A DNA stretch of 33,739 nt from an uncultured Pelagibacteraceae bacterium (lineage in GTDB: Bacteria > Pseudomonadota > Alphaproteobacteria > Pelagibacterales > Pelagibacteraceae), in NCBI GenBank assembly GCA_902607215.1, contig CACLJJ010000007.1, positions 1 to 33,739 on the forward strand, read 5' to 3'. Both the position numbers and the translations under genes were made by a program. The notes under the pieces were generated by a model. The model ran no database searches and had not been told where the DNA came from. It saw only the letters and a list, made by a program, of their open reading frames with translations. The number at the start of each line of letters is the position of its first letter. Within the stretch, counting starts at the first letter, position 1. Positions 25,936 through 33,442 of the stretch are shown piece after piece.

Positions 25936-28659
25936 TTATCTACGTGCAACTAATGAAACCATGCTAGCAGAAATTAATAACAGAACAGCAATAAAAATTA
26001 ACGACATAAGGTCTCTGCTTTGATTTTTTGTAATTTCTTTTTCTATTTGTTCAATTATTTTTTGGTTTTCATCCTCTAAAGCATTATTTTTAAATATTTC
26101 TTTTTCTAATTTTATTTTTTCATTTTCCTTTATTAATTCAACAATTAATCTCTTACTAGTTTCATTCTCTTTCAATAATTTTGTGCTTAATGTTTTTAGT
26201 TTTTCATTTTCGGCTTTTAATTTTTCATTTTTAATTTTTAAATCTTCATTTAAATCTTTAAGTTCACCAAATTCTAACAAATCTTTTAGATTAAATTTTT
26301 GTTCACCAAACTCTAATAAACCCGTATCTTCAGTAGTTTTTGTTTTTAGATCTTTTGTTTTTGATTCACCAAAAGATTTAGTTAAAGATACAGCTGCAAT
26401 TTGATTGATTAAACCATCTTCATTACCGTACATTAAATCTAGATCAAAGTTTAAATCTTTACTTGTTTTTGTAAAAGAAACACCTGTAAAATACCCAGTT
26501 GTTGTTTCATAGGCAGGAGATACATTCTTATTTTCTCCATCGGCTTTAATCTTTATAGAATTATTTAAGTTATTGTTAACATTCGCGCCAATATAAGGTT
26601 GAATAATAAAGCCATTACCAAGTCCTTCTGCATATCTTACTTCAAACCCCACACCAAGCACTTGTTCTATTGCTTCATCAACTGATAAATCGCCATCACT
26701 AAATTTTGATAGGTATTCCGGAAACCTTTGTAATCCAAGAGTTGACTGAACGCTTAAGTTTAACGAACCATCTTCACTTGTTTTTATTCCCTTTCCAAGT
26801 TTGGTATTAAATCCAGCAAATTCACTTAATAAATTAGTGCTTATTTTTGTTTTTGTATCCGTATCAAAATCAGTAACTGTCAGATCATTTAAACCAATCA
26901 TAGGTGTAAAGGATGCTTTAAATCCATTGTTCTCATAAACACTTTTTAAACCTAAAGCAAAGTTATCCCCTCCTAAGAATTCTCCATTGTCAAAGTCTCC
27001 ATCTTGCCTTGTATAGCCAAGAAAAATATTACTTCTTAAAGATCCCCAACCCATTGGACTTAACTGACCCACAACACCTGACATTTCTCCCTTATAAGTT
27101 CCTTCTCTTTTTTGCGCACTGTGAAAGATTTTGAAAAATTTATCTTCCGGAGCATGCCAGTTAATATAATTTGCAGCATCAAACAGTCCTCTAAGTTTTG
27201 TTAAAACATTTTCGCTTCTATATTTTGGATTGTTTTGTGCTATTTCAAGATCTTCGCCGTATACCCTTATATAGCCATTGGTTTCTGAATTATCAGTATC
27301 CGCATTTAAAGATGCATCAAGTATTTCATAAGTATCATTCCCGCAAAGATTGTTTGTAACAGTCATGCTGGTTTTGTTGTGAATCTCAATATCTAAATCT
27401 TCTGTTAAGGTACAAGATAAAGTTACTGTAGTTGCTGTACTGTTCATTTCAATTTCTCCTGTAAATGCAGCTTCTTCATCTACGACAATATTTGTTCCTG
27501 TTGTAGCTTCAGAAATTATTATGGAATTGTCTGTAGCTGAAATTGTTCCTTTATTTGTTATGGTTGCATTGTTATGTGTTCTGCTATCATCTGCCGTTTC
27601 CGTTCCAATTGCTATAGCGTCTCCGGCAGTTGCGGTAATCGTTCCCGAATTAGTTACAGTAGCTCCTGAGCCATTATCTTGGGTTGGCGAATATGCATTT
27701 CGCAAATCTAATGTTGCATCGGCTGCAGTAAGTGTTCCTGAATTAGTGAAAGTTAAATTAGTATGATTGCTGGCTTCAAGAGCGCCTTCGTCATCAGCAG
27801 TTATAGTTCCCGTGTTCGTTACAACAGCATTGTCAGTTATGCTTAAATTTAGTGCGCCATCTTCAGCACCTTCTATGGTTCCAGAATTTGTGATAGTAGA
27901 TACTCCAGTTGCATCTAGAAAATATATAGTATCTGAAATACCGTCTCTTGTATTTTTAATTGTGCCAGAATTTGTAAGAGTTGTACCCGCACAATCTGAT
28001 TCTACAGCATATAGAGTTACAACTTCTATTGTGCCTGCATTATCAAAAACACAATCACTCCCGGTAGCGTGAACCCCCCACTTATAACCTTTAATTTCTC
28101 CCCCGCTGTAATTATAAATTTTAGGACCTTGGTTTGCATCAGTTCCTCCCGCAATTGTTATAACTAATTGTTTTTCTACACCAGTTGCACCGCCATAAAT
28201 TTTTCCGTAATTATGTATTACTATACCGTCAGTCGCTTCTTGCGATTTAATGGTATTTGCATAAGTTGTATAAATTTTTCCTGTAGATTCATTGGTAAGA
28301 GTAAAGTTAGTTGCTGCACGAGGATAAATAACAGAAACTTGACCAAATATTGTTCCGCTATTTGTCATAGTACTATTTTCTGAGCTACGAAAACTTACTG
28401 GATAATTACCGTTACCAGAAATAGTTCCAGCATTATTTATAGTTAAATTATCATCGTTCAATCCGTCGATGGCAGTAGTAGTGGTACCTGCGGTACCTCC
28501 AACTTCAATAGTTCCGTCAGAAGTAATTGTTAATTCGTCATTAGCAGCACATGTAAGCTTAGAGGTAGTTGAAGACGAAATTGTAGTGTTGCAATCTCCA
28601 GCCCAAGCAAAGCTGCTATAAAAAAGTGAAACTAGAACTAAAATTAACAATCTTTTCAT
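25936..28659 (-). CDS. autotransporter-like surface protein with C-terminal coiled coil and membrane helix
   Basis: A 907-residue protein. Signal peptide residues 1-20 end in AWA. Residues about 70-385 contain about a dozen short repeats of the form TxTNSGTI, expected to fold as a beta-helix passenger. Residues about 500-762 have alternating hydrophobic strands and aromatic ends, as in an autotransporter or other outer-membrane barrel (for example GWGSLRSNIFLGYTRQDG). Unlike usual autotransporters, the barrel is not the C-terminus: a tandem LLEFGE segment (about 776-795), a coiled coil rich in KNEKLKAENEKLK heptads (about 799-880) and a single membrane helix (about 884-903) ending in VARR follow. 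The gene is divergent from the winged-helix regulator. Confidence 0.78.
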   Translation of the reverse strand: MKRLLILVLVSLFYSSFAWAGDCNTTISSSTTSKLTCAANDELTITSDGTIEVGGTAGTTTTAIDGLNDDNLTINNAGTISGNGNYPVSFRSSENSTMTNSGTIFGQVSVIYPRAATNFTLTNESTGKIYTTYANTIKSQEATDGIVIHNYGKIYGGATGVEKQLVITIAGGTDANQGPKIYNYSGGEIKGYKWGVHATGSDCVFDNAGTIEVVTLYAVESDCAGTTLTNSGTIKNTRDGISDTIYFLDATGVSTITNSGTIEGAEDGALNLSITDNAVVTNTGTITADDEGALEASNHTNLTFTNSGTLTAADATLDLRNAYSPTQDNGSGATVTNSGTITATAGDAIAIGTETADDSRTHNNATITNKGTISATDNSIIISEATTGTNIVVDEEAAFTGEIEMNSTATTVTLSCTLTEDLDIEIHNKTSMTVTNNLCGNDTYEILDASLNADTDNSETNGYIRVYGEDLEIAQNNPKYRSENVLTKLRGLFDAANYINWHAPEDKFFKIFHSAQKREGTYKGEMSGVVGQLSPMGWGSLRSNIFLGYTRQDGDFDNGEFLGGDNFALGLKSVYENNGFKASFTPMIGLNDLTVTDFDTDTKTKISTNLLSEFAGFNTKLGKGIKTSEDGSLNLSVQSTLGLQRFPEYLSKFSDGDLSVDEAIEQVLGVGFEVRYAEGLGNGFIIQPYIGANVNNNLNNSIKIKADGENKNVSPAYETTTGYFTGVSFTKTSKDLNFDLDLMYGNEDGLINQIAAVSLTKSFGESKTKDLKTKTTEDTGLLEFGEQKFNLKDLLEFGELKDLNEDLKIKNEKLKAENEKLKTLSTKLLKENETSKRLIVELIKENEKIKLEKEIFKNNALEDENQKIIEQIEKEITKNQSRDLMSLIFIAVLLLISASMVSLVARR
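27505..28452 (-). repeat. degenerate TxTNSGTI protein repeats in the passenger
   Basis: Around twelve copies of a 20-30 residue unit containing TNSGTI or a variant (NNAGTISG, MTNSGTIFG, FDNAGTIEV, LTNSGTIKN, ITNSGTIEG, VTNTGTITAD, ITNKGTISA) recur over residues about 70-385. Such repeats usually form successive turns of a right-handed beta-helix. DNA-level identity is moderate, so recombination between copies is possible but not evident. Confidence 0.75.
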
Positions 28660-28686
28660 AATTTTTAATAAGATTAGCTTAATAGA

Positions 28687-28697
28687 CCCATAATGGG
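28687..28697. promoter_or_regulatory. inverted repeat between divergent genes
   Basis: CCCAT-A-ATGGG, an 11-base perfect inverted repeat, lies 28 bases upstream of the autotransporter-like start and 66 bases upstream of the regulator start. G+C-rich for its surroundings; a shared operator is a reasonable guess. Confidence 0.35.
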
Positions 28698-28713
28698 GAA
28701 AAAGATTGATTAT

Positions 28714-28726
28714 GCCTATTTTAGGC
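28714..28726. promoter_or_regulatory. second inverted repeat before the regulator gene
   Basis: GCCTA-TTT-TAGGC is a perfect 5-bp inverted repeat, 37 bases upstream of the preferred ATG at 28763. It could be an operator or a small RNA hairpin. It would fall inside the gene if the alternative ATG at 28712 were used. Confidence 0.35.
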
Positions 28727-28728
28727 TG

Positions 28729-28753
28729 TACTCTACCTGGTATAGGGAGAGTA
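28729..28753 (+). promoter_or_regulatory. hairpin that covers the ribosome binding site
   Basis: TACTCT (28729-28734) pairs with AGAGTA (28748-28753), and after one A/G mismatch CC pairs with GG (28745-28746), leaving a seven-base loop. The right arm contains GGGAGAG, the purine-rich site in front of the ATG at 28763. Pairing would limit ribosome access, which suggests translational control of the regulator. Confidence 0.35.
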
Positions 28754-28762
28754 AAAACTACT

Positions 28763-29308
28763 ATGAGTGATCAAAAAACCACAATAGGGATTAATAAAGT
28801 CGTTTCTTTAGAGGAAGCATCAAATGAAATGGTTTTAAGAGAGCCGCTTTTTTCAAAGGGACTTTATCACTGGGTAATGTTCATTCTCTCTTTATATACA
28901 AGGGTACGTGAAAAATTAAACATGGACTACGAATCTTTTGTAATACTTCAAGTTGCCGTTAGTCATTCGCTTTATGAAATAAATAAATCAGGAAACAAAA
29001 CATTTGCAGAGCTTGAAGAACAAATGGCAAAGATAACACAAAAAAAAAGTATAAAGACTAGCAAATTAACTTTTGCAAGTATTGCAGAAGTTTTACAGCT
29101 TCCAAGAGAAACAGTTAGAAGAAAAGTAATTAGTTTAAGTAAGAAAGATATTTTAACTTTTAGTAGCTATGGTGGAATTAAACTTGGACCATTTTATAAA
29201 TCAATTTACAAAGATTTTGTAAGTCAAACTACTTTAGATTTAAGTTCTTTGATTAAGAAGTGGGAAAAGACTGGTGCTTTAAAAACATTATTGGAGTTAG
29301 ATAAATAA
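28763..29308 (+). CDS. winged-helix transcriptional regulator (Crp-like HTH)
   Basis: A soluble protein of 181 residues from the preferred ATG. The C-terminal half has a Crp/FNR-like helix-turn-helix: LTFASIAEVLQLPRETVRRK, followed by a wing, DILTFSSYGGIKL. The N-terminal part lacks the cyclic-nucleotide-binding beta roll and has no recognised sensor motif. The start at 28763 is chosen because GGGAGAG lies 11 bases upstream; ATG 28712 (198 residues) and TTG 28706 are alternatives. It is divergent from the autotransporter-like gene and two bases from the transporter gene downstream, so it may control one or both. Confidence 0.75.
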   Translation: MSDQKTTIGINKVVSLEEASNEMVLREPLFSKGLYHWVMFILSLYTRVREKLNMDYESFVILQVAVSHSLYEINKSGNKTFAELEEQMAKITQKKSIKTSKLTFASIAEVLQLPRETVRRKVISLSKKDILTFSSYGGIKLGPFYKSIYKDFVSQTTLDLSSLIKKWEKTGALKTLLELDK

Positions 29309-29310
29309 TT

Positions 29311-30540
29311 ATGAGCAAAATGTTTTATGGACTGTATGATCTAGCAAACTCTGCATACACAATGATCATTATAACATTTGTAACGTCAGCTTACTTTGCA
29401 AATCAAATTGTTGGCAACCCACAACTAGGCGCAGCCTATTGGCAATGGACTGCGGGACTTTGTGGAATTACAATTGCACTCACTGGACCTTTCATTGGAG
29501 CATGGGCAGACAAAAAACCAAAAGGAAAAATAAATTTCTTACAAATTTTTACATTACTTTGTATTTTAACAACTTGTTTGTTCTGGTTTGCCAAACCTAA
29601 TTCAAATTATATTTTATTTACTTTAATTATTTTTTTTATTTCAAACTACTGTTACGAAGTTGGAACAATATTTTACAATTCATTATTAAAAAAATGTTCA
29701 AATGAAAATAATATTGGAAAAACTTCTGGGTTTGCTTTTGCATTAGGTTACATTGGATCGGTACCAATACTATTATTAACATTGTATTTTTTTATTTTAC
29801 CCGAAACAATTCCTTTCGGTTTAGATAAAAATAATTTTGAACATATAAGATTCATTCCATTGATTGTTGCGCTTTGGTTTTTTATTTTTTCTTTACCAAT
29901 GATTTCTTATTTTAAAAATGAAATATCTTATGAAAAAAATAATGACTTAACACCAGTATCTAAAAAAATTTTTGAAATAATTTGGAAAAACAAATTTACA
30001 TCTGTTGGAAAATTTCTTTTAGCAAGAATGATTTACTCTGACGCGTTAATTGTATTGATCGCAGGTGGAGGTGTGTATGCTTCAGGTGTTTTTAATTTTA
30101 ACGCAAGCGATTTATTAACACTTGCAATCGCTGGAAACATTGTTGCATTCGTCGGAGTTTTAATTGGTGGACACTTAAATGATAAATTTTCTTCTAAAGC
30201 AATTATTTTATTTTGTATTGCGGTATTAACAGGCACAGTTATCTATGGATCGCTGATTGCCCAAACAAAAAGTGAATTTTTTTATAATGTTATGGTTATT
30301 TCTTTTTTTATCGGTTCTATTCAAAGTGCAAGCCGAGTAATGATGACAAAACTATTAAATAAAACCGATTTAGGAAAAGGTTTTGGTTTGTTTAGCTTTT
30401 CTGGAAGAGTTACTGCTTTTGCTGGACCATTAATGGTTGGAACTTTAACTTATTTATATTCTCAAAGAATTGGGTTCTTATCTGTATCGTTTTTTTTTGT
30501 TTTAGGATTTTTATTAATGATTTCAGTTAAAAATGTTTAA
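29311..30540 (+). CDS. UMF1-family MFS transporter
   Basis: A 409-residue membrane protein with about twelve membrane segments. The N-terminus FYGLYDLANSAYTMIIITFV is the hallmark of UMF1/Atg22-like transporters, and GPFIGAWADKKPKGK matches the MFS loop 2-3 motif. The C-terminal half contains IGGHLNDKFSSK and SFFIGSIQSASRVMM. It begins two bases after the regulator stop, so the two probably form one transcript. The substrate is unknown. Confidence 0.85.
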   Translation: MSKMFYGLYDLANSAYTMIIITFVTSAYFANQIVGNPQLGAAYWQWTAGLCGITIALTGPFIGAWADKKPKGKINFLQIFTLLCILTTCLFWFAKPNSNYILFTLIIFFISNYCYEVGTIFYNSLLKKCSNENNIGKTSGFAFALGYIGSVPILLLTLYFFILPETIPFGLDKNNFEHIRFIPLIVALWFFIFSLPMISYFKNEISYEKNNDLTPVSKKIFEIIWKNKFTSVGKFLLARMIYSDALIVLIAGGGVYASGVFNFNASDLLTLAIAGNIVAFVGVLIGGHLNDKFSSKAIILFCIAVLTGTVIYGSLIAQTKSEFFYNVMVISFFIGSIQSASRVMMTKLLNKTDLGKGFGLFSFSGRVTAFAGPLMVGTLTYLYSQRIGFLSVSFFFVLGFLLMISVKNV

Positions 30541-30543
30541 TTA

Positions 30544-30729
30544 TTAAAAAAAATAATATTTTTTATATTTTTCTATCAAGAATTGAATTTTATTAAAATT
30601 TTGTCTTAATTTTAATTTTTTGGTATACAACTTTAAGTATTTGTCAAATTTAGCACTCACAAAGGATAAAAATTTGTAATTTTTAGCTTGAAATTTCGTT
30701 TCTTTAAAAAATTTATTTAACTCTAACAC
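30544..30729 (-). CDS. doubtful small basic protein
   Basis: A 61-codon frame beginning with GTG inside the outermost 11-base repeat (the GTGTTAGAG part). The product is very rich in Lys, Phe and Tyr with no motif, as random AT-rich DNA would give. The one argument in favour is that two repeat copies sit at its start in the same relative orientation as those before the PilMN gene, so the region may be transcribed to the left. It could also be a non-coding RNA or nothing. Confidence 0.2.
   Translation of the reverse strand: MLELNKFFKETKFQAKNYKFLSFVSAKFDKYLKLYTKKLKLRQNFNKIQFLIEKYKKYYFF
30546..30564. terminator. weak A/T hairpin after the MFS gene
   Basis: A run of eight A, TAATA and a run of six T form an A/T-only inverted repeat six bases after the transporter stop. 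It could work in both directions, but stems without G-C are weak. Confidence 0.25.
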
Positions 30730-30752
30730 AATTATTATTTACTCTAACACAA
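30721..30752 (-). repeat. left pair of 11-bp elements (CTCTAACACAA)
   Basis: Two perfect copies, at 30721-30731 and 30742-30752, 21 bases apart, reading TTGTGTTAGAG on the minus strand. The spacing is two helical turns. Confidence 0.8.
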
Positions 30753-30827
30753 ATTATCTATTTAAGGTTGAAAAATTAAAAAACGCTGATTTCATTATGT
30801 TTTTAAAAAAAATATAAATTTTATAAG

Positions 30828-30873
30828 CTCTAACACAAACTCTAAAAATTTAAAAAAGTAAATTGTGTTAGAG
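30828..30873. repeat. central inverted pair of the 11-bp element
   Basis: CTCTAACACAA at 30828-30838 faces TTGTGTTAGAG at 30863-30873 with 24 bases between them. The two are perfect reverse complements and could form a hairpin or bind a dimer. This pair marks the point where the element changes orientation. Confidence 0.8.
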
Positions 30874-30992
30874 ATTCTGGAAAATTGATAAAAAAAAAGT
30901 TTTTTTCTCTAAATTTATTAAATTTGTTAAAAGTATTGATTTTATTGTTAAATTACACTTCTTAGCCTAATTTGGGCACACAACCTATAATT

Positions 30993-31047
30993 ATGTGTTA
31001 GACAATTATACAATTTGTGTTAGAGATTTAAATGTTTTGTGTTAGAG
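30993..31047 (+). repeat. right trio of 11-bp elements (TTGTGTTAGAG)
   Basis: Copies at 30993-31003 (ATGTGTTAGAC, two changes), 31015-31025 and 31037-31047 (both perfect), each 22 bases apart. They lead directly into a TATAAT and the start of the pilus assembly gene at 31067. Confidence 0.8.
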
Positions 31048-31051
31048 AAAT

Positions 31052-31057
31052 TATAAT
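31052..31057 (+). promoter_or_regulatory. candidate -10 box before the PilMN gene
   Basis: TATAAT lies ten bases before the ATG at 31067. A start about seven bases downstream would leave a leader of only about three bases, so the mRNA may be nearly leaderless. Repeat centres would then lie near -22, -44 and -66. No standard -35 box is seen. Confidence 0.35.
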
Positions 31058-31066
31058 TTTATAAAA

Positions 31067-31795
31067 ATGGACGAAGAAGATAATAATAAAACGGATAAAG
31101 AGGGCAACGTTAAAGTTGATGAAAATCAACTTGAAGACGAAAATAAGCCTGTTGATCCTGAATCCAATGAAAGTTCTGGAATAACAACTGAAAATAAAGA
31201 GCAGTCACAATCAGAAGATGAATCTTCGCCTAATGTTGAGGAAAAAACTGAATCTTCTACAGAAATAGGTCAAGAAGCCCAGAAAAGTGATGAAGATAAG
31301 AAAGAACATAAAGTAATTCATAAAAAAGACGGTAGGCTACATATATATATAAGACAAGATAAGTATAAAGGCGAATTAAAATCAAAAAATTGGGTTGGTA
31401 GACTTTATATTGATGGAAAACAAAAGATTTCTTCATCAGGAACACCAAATGTTGAAGAAGCAATACCAATATTAGAGAAATGGTTTGATGATATTCAGAC
31501 AAATAAAGAAAAAGAGGCTGCAACTTCTCCAGAGACACCGGAAGTAACAAAAGAAGAACCTGTTCCAACGCCAGAAGCAACACCACCACCACCAGCTGCA
31601 GAAGCACCCAAGCAAACAGAAGCTGCACCCGTTGTACAGAAAGCACCAGAACCTGTTGTAACTCCAGTAGAAAGCAATAAAGCAACAGAAACAAAAACCA
31701 CTTCAAGTTTTTTAGATAAATTAAAAAATATTAAATTAAAAAAACCATCTTTTGCTAGTGATATTAACCCCCCCAAAAGTTTCTGCGCTCGGTAA
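31067..31795 (+). CDS. N-terminal extension of a PilM-PilN protein, frame broken at a C7 tract
   Basis: This frame gives 242 residues. Residues 1-85 are acidic and probably disordered. Residues about 86-145 form a small beta-beta-beta-alpha-like domain (KDGRLHIYIRQDKYKG, WVGRLYIDGKQK, then a helix NVEEAIPILEKWFDDI) that loosely recalls arm-type DNA-binding or similar folds. A Pro/Ala/Glu-rich linker with four CCA codons follows, then a basic stretch FLDKLKNIKLKKP. After the seven-C tract (31768-31774) the frame ends in an unlikely tail, PPKSFCAR. Dropping one C would fuse it smoothly to the next frame (NPPKVSALGKGNFKSK), so both are probably one gene in origin. Confidence 0.65.
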   Translation: MDEEDNNKTDKEGNVKVDENQLEDENKPVDPESNESSGITTENKEQSQSEDESSPNVEEKTESSTEIGQEAQKSDEDKKEHKVIHKKDGRLHIYIRQDKYKGELKSKNWVGRLYIDGKQKISSSGTPNVEEAIPILEKWFDDIQTNKEKEAATSPETPEVTKEEPVPTPEATPPPPAAEAPKQTEAAPVVQKAPEPVVTPVESNKATETKTTSSFLDKLKNIKLKKPSFASDINPPKSFCAR

Positions 31796-33440
31796 AGGTA
31801 ATTTTAAAAGTAAATTAGATAATTTTTTTAAATCTAAATTAGGCAAAGCTACAGCACAAGGAGAAGAAATACTTGGGATAGAGATTACAAACAAAGAAAT
31901 AAGATTAGCTCAAATATCAAGCAATAAAGCTAATCAGTGGGTATTAGAAAAATTTTTTATTCATAAAGTGGATTTACCAGATGATGCCGTTGTTTTAGAG
32001 AATGCAGATAAATTAGGAGAAGAGTTGTCGATTGCAATTCAAAAATCAAAAATCACAACTCCAAATGCAGCAATTGCTATTCCTGTAACAAGTGCAATTA
32101 TCAGAGTTGTTACAGCACCTTTAATGAAAGATGAAGAGTTGCAAAAAGCTATTGAAACAAATTCACTTTGGGAAAATTTAGTTCAATTAACAGACAACTT
32201 AGATGATTATTCAATATTTCACCAAGTAATAAATAGAAATCAAAAAGAAAATACGATGGATATTTTATTTGTTGCCTCAAAACTAGCAGACATAAATAGT
32301 TATACATCCATTATTAAGTCGAGCGGACTTAATGCTGTTATAATTGACGTAAAATGTTTTGCATTAAAGTCTGCAGTTGACCAAATAAATCAAATTTCAC
32401 AAAAATCAGAAGATACAAATTTAACTGCTGTTTTAGAATTTGGTCTCGATGAAAATTATCTTATGATTTTATATGATAATAACCCAATAATCACTGATAT
32501 TTTTTTAAGAGGCCAGGATAGACAAGTATTAAAGCAGTCACAAAATCAAGAGGAAAAAGAAGGATTGGTAAGAAGATTTGTTATACAAGTAAAACAAGCA
32601 GTTCAAGATTTTGAAACGAAATATGAAAAAAGAATTAGAAATATAAAAGTTGTTTCGGACTTAAATAACATTGAAGATTACTTATCAATTTTTAGAAAAG
32701 ATCTTGTAAATATTGGATTTAAAACATTTGACCCAATGGATGGTTTAAAAATTCCTCAACAGTTAGAAGAGCAAATAAATCTAACTAATAGATCATACCT
32801 TTCAACAGTTGTAGGACTTGCTTTTAGAAAATTAGATGTATTTGGATATTATAAATTTGTTACAGCAGTAAAAAACATAAACTTGTTACCAAATAGACAA
32901 GGAATGACTAAGCAAAAGAAAATGAAAGCAATTTCAAATTTTGCATTTAAAGGATTTGTTGGAGGAGTAGTTGGGATCTACCTTGTATTATTTGCATTAT
33001 CTTTTTGGAATATTCATTCATACAATCAAAAATTAAAAGAATATCCAAAAGTAATTAAAAATTATTCACTAAAAGTTAAAGAAAACAAAGCAATTACTAA
33101 AGAATTAAAAATAATAACAACCGCTTTACAATTAAGTAAAAGTTTAAAATCAAATAAAGATTTGAGTTACAGAATTTTAGCTCAAATTGCCTCAAGCGTT
33201 CCAAAGAGAGTAAGATTTGATGAAGTTAATTATAACGGAGGCACTAAAGTTACAATCCAAGGAGTTGCAGCTAACGACCAAGATATATTAAAATTTATAA
33301 AAAACTTAGGAAAACAGGCATATATTCAGCAAGCATCATTATCTTCGATGAAGCTTCCAAGAAAATCAAGATCAGGGATAACAATGAAAGGATTTAGAAT
33401 TTTTGTTGTGATTGATCCAAAAGGAAAAAGTAAAGGATAA
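31752..33440 (+). CDS. PilM-PilN fusion, pilus alignment subcomplex
   Basis: In type IV pili PilM is a cytoplasmic actin-like protein that binds the N-terminal tail of PilN, an inner-membrane protein. Here both occur in one chain of up to 562 residues. PilM-like features: ILGIEITNKEIRLAQI (residues about 41-56, where the usual DIG phosphate motif is altered), AAIAIPVTSAIIRVV, DEELQKAIETNSLWENLV and NAVIIDVKCFALKSA. PilN-like features begin with INLLPNRQG (about 376), then a membrane helix (about 403-421), a coiled-coil-like stretch and a small periplasmic domain. The frame has no ATG near its start (TTG 31752 or GTG 31758 only), supporting a frame break rather than a separate gene. A PilO-like gene follows after two bases. 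Confidence 0.82.
   Translation: MLVILTPPKVSALGKGNFKSKLDNFFKSKLGKATAQGEEILGIEITNKEIRLAQISSNKANQWVLEKFFIHKVDLPDDAVVLENADKLGEELSIAIQKSKITTPNAAIAIPVTSAIIRVVTAPLMKDEELQKAIETNSLWENLVQLTDNLDDYSIFHQVINRNQKENTMDILFVASKLADINSYTSIIKSSGLNAVIIDVKCFALKSAVDQINQISQKSEDTNLTAVLEFGLDENYLMILYDNNPIITDIFLRGQDRQVLKQSQNQEEKEGLVRRFVIQVKQAVQDFETKYEKRIRNIKVVSDLNNIEDYLSIFRKDLVNIGFKTFDPMDGLKIPQQLEEQINLTNRSYLSTVVGLAFRKLDVFGYYKFVTAVKNINLLPNRQGMTKQKKMKAISNFAFKGFVGGVVGIYLVLFALSFWNIHSYNQKLKEYPKVIKNYSLKVKENKAITKELKIITTALQLSKSLKSNKDLSYRILAQIASSVPKRVRFDEVNYNGGTKVTIQGVAANDQDILKFIKNLGKQAYIQQASLSSMKLPRKSRSGITMKGFRIFVVIDPKGKSKG
31768..31774 (+). repeat. C7 homopolymer at the PilMN frame break
   Basis: Seven consecutive C in very AT-rich DNA, exactly where the upstream frame must shift by +1 to enter the PilM frame. 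With six C the two frames are continuous. Confidence 0.9.
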
Positions 33441-33442
33441 AA

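Larger units (their letters stand above)
30541..31066. other. 526-base AT-rich intergenic region with repeat array
   Basis: No convincing gene is present except a doubtful small minus-strand frame at its left end. The region holds seven copies of an 11-base element in opposite orientations either side of about 30850, several A/T tracts (A9-G-T7 at 30890-30906), a weak A/T hairpin after the MFS gene and a TATAAT close to the next ATG. Confidence 0.8.

Noticed and set aside
27521-28072. Two Val/Ala/Ser-rich plus-strand frames opposite the autotransporter-like gene
   Set aside because: They mirror the repeated TNSGTI codons on the other strand and have no motif or start context of their own.
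30721-31047. CRISPR array
   Set aside because: The repeated unit is only 11 bases, copies face both ways, spacing is 10-11 bases or irregular, and there are no cas genes in the window.
30863-31055. Short frames starting at the GTG within each right-hand repeat (GTG TTA GAG)
   Set aside because: They stop after 3 to about 17 codons, so the repeat is more likely a protein-binding site than a translation start.
31257-31776. Leu- and Val-rich minus-strand frames under the PilMN N-terminal region
   Set aside because: They arise from the Glu/Pro/Ala-rich codons of the plus-strand gene; low complexity and no supporting context.
31766-31780. Programmed -1 frameshift at the C7-A4 stretch
   Set aside because: A -1 slip gives the wrong frame; entering the PilM frame needs a +1 shift or one fewer C.
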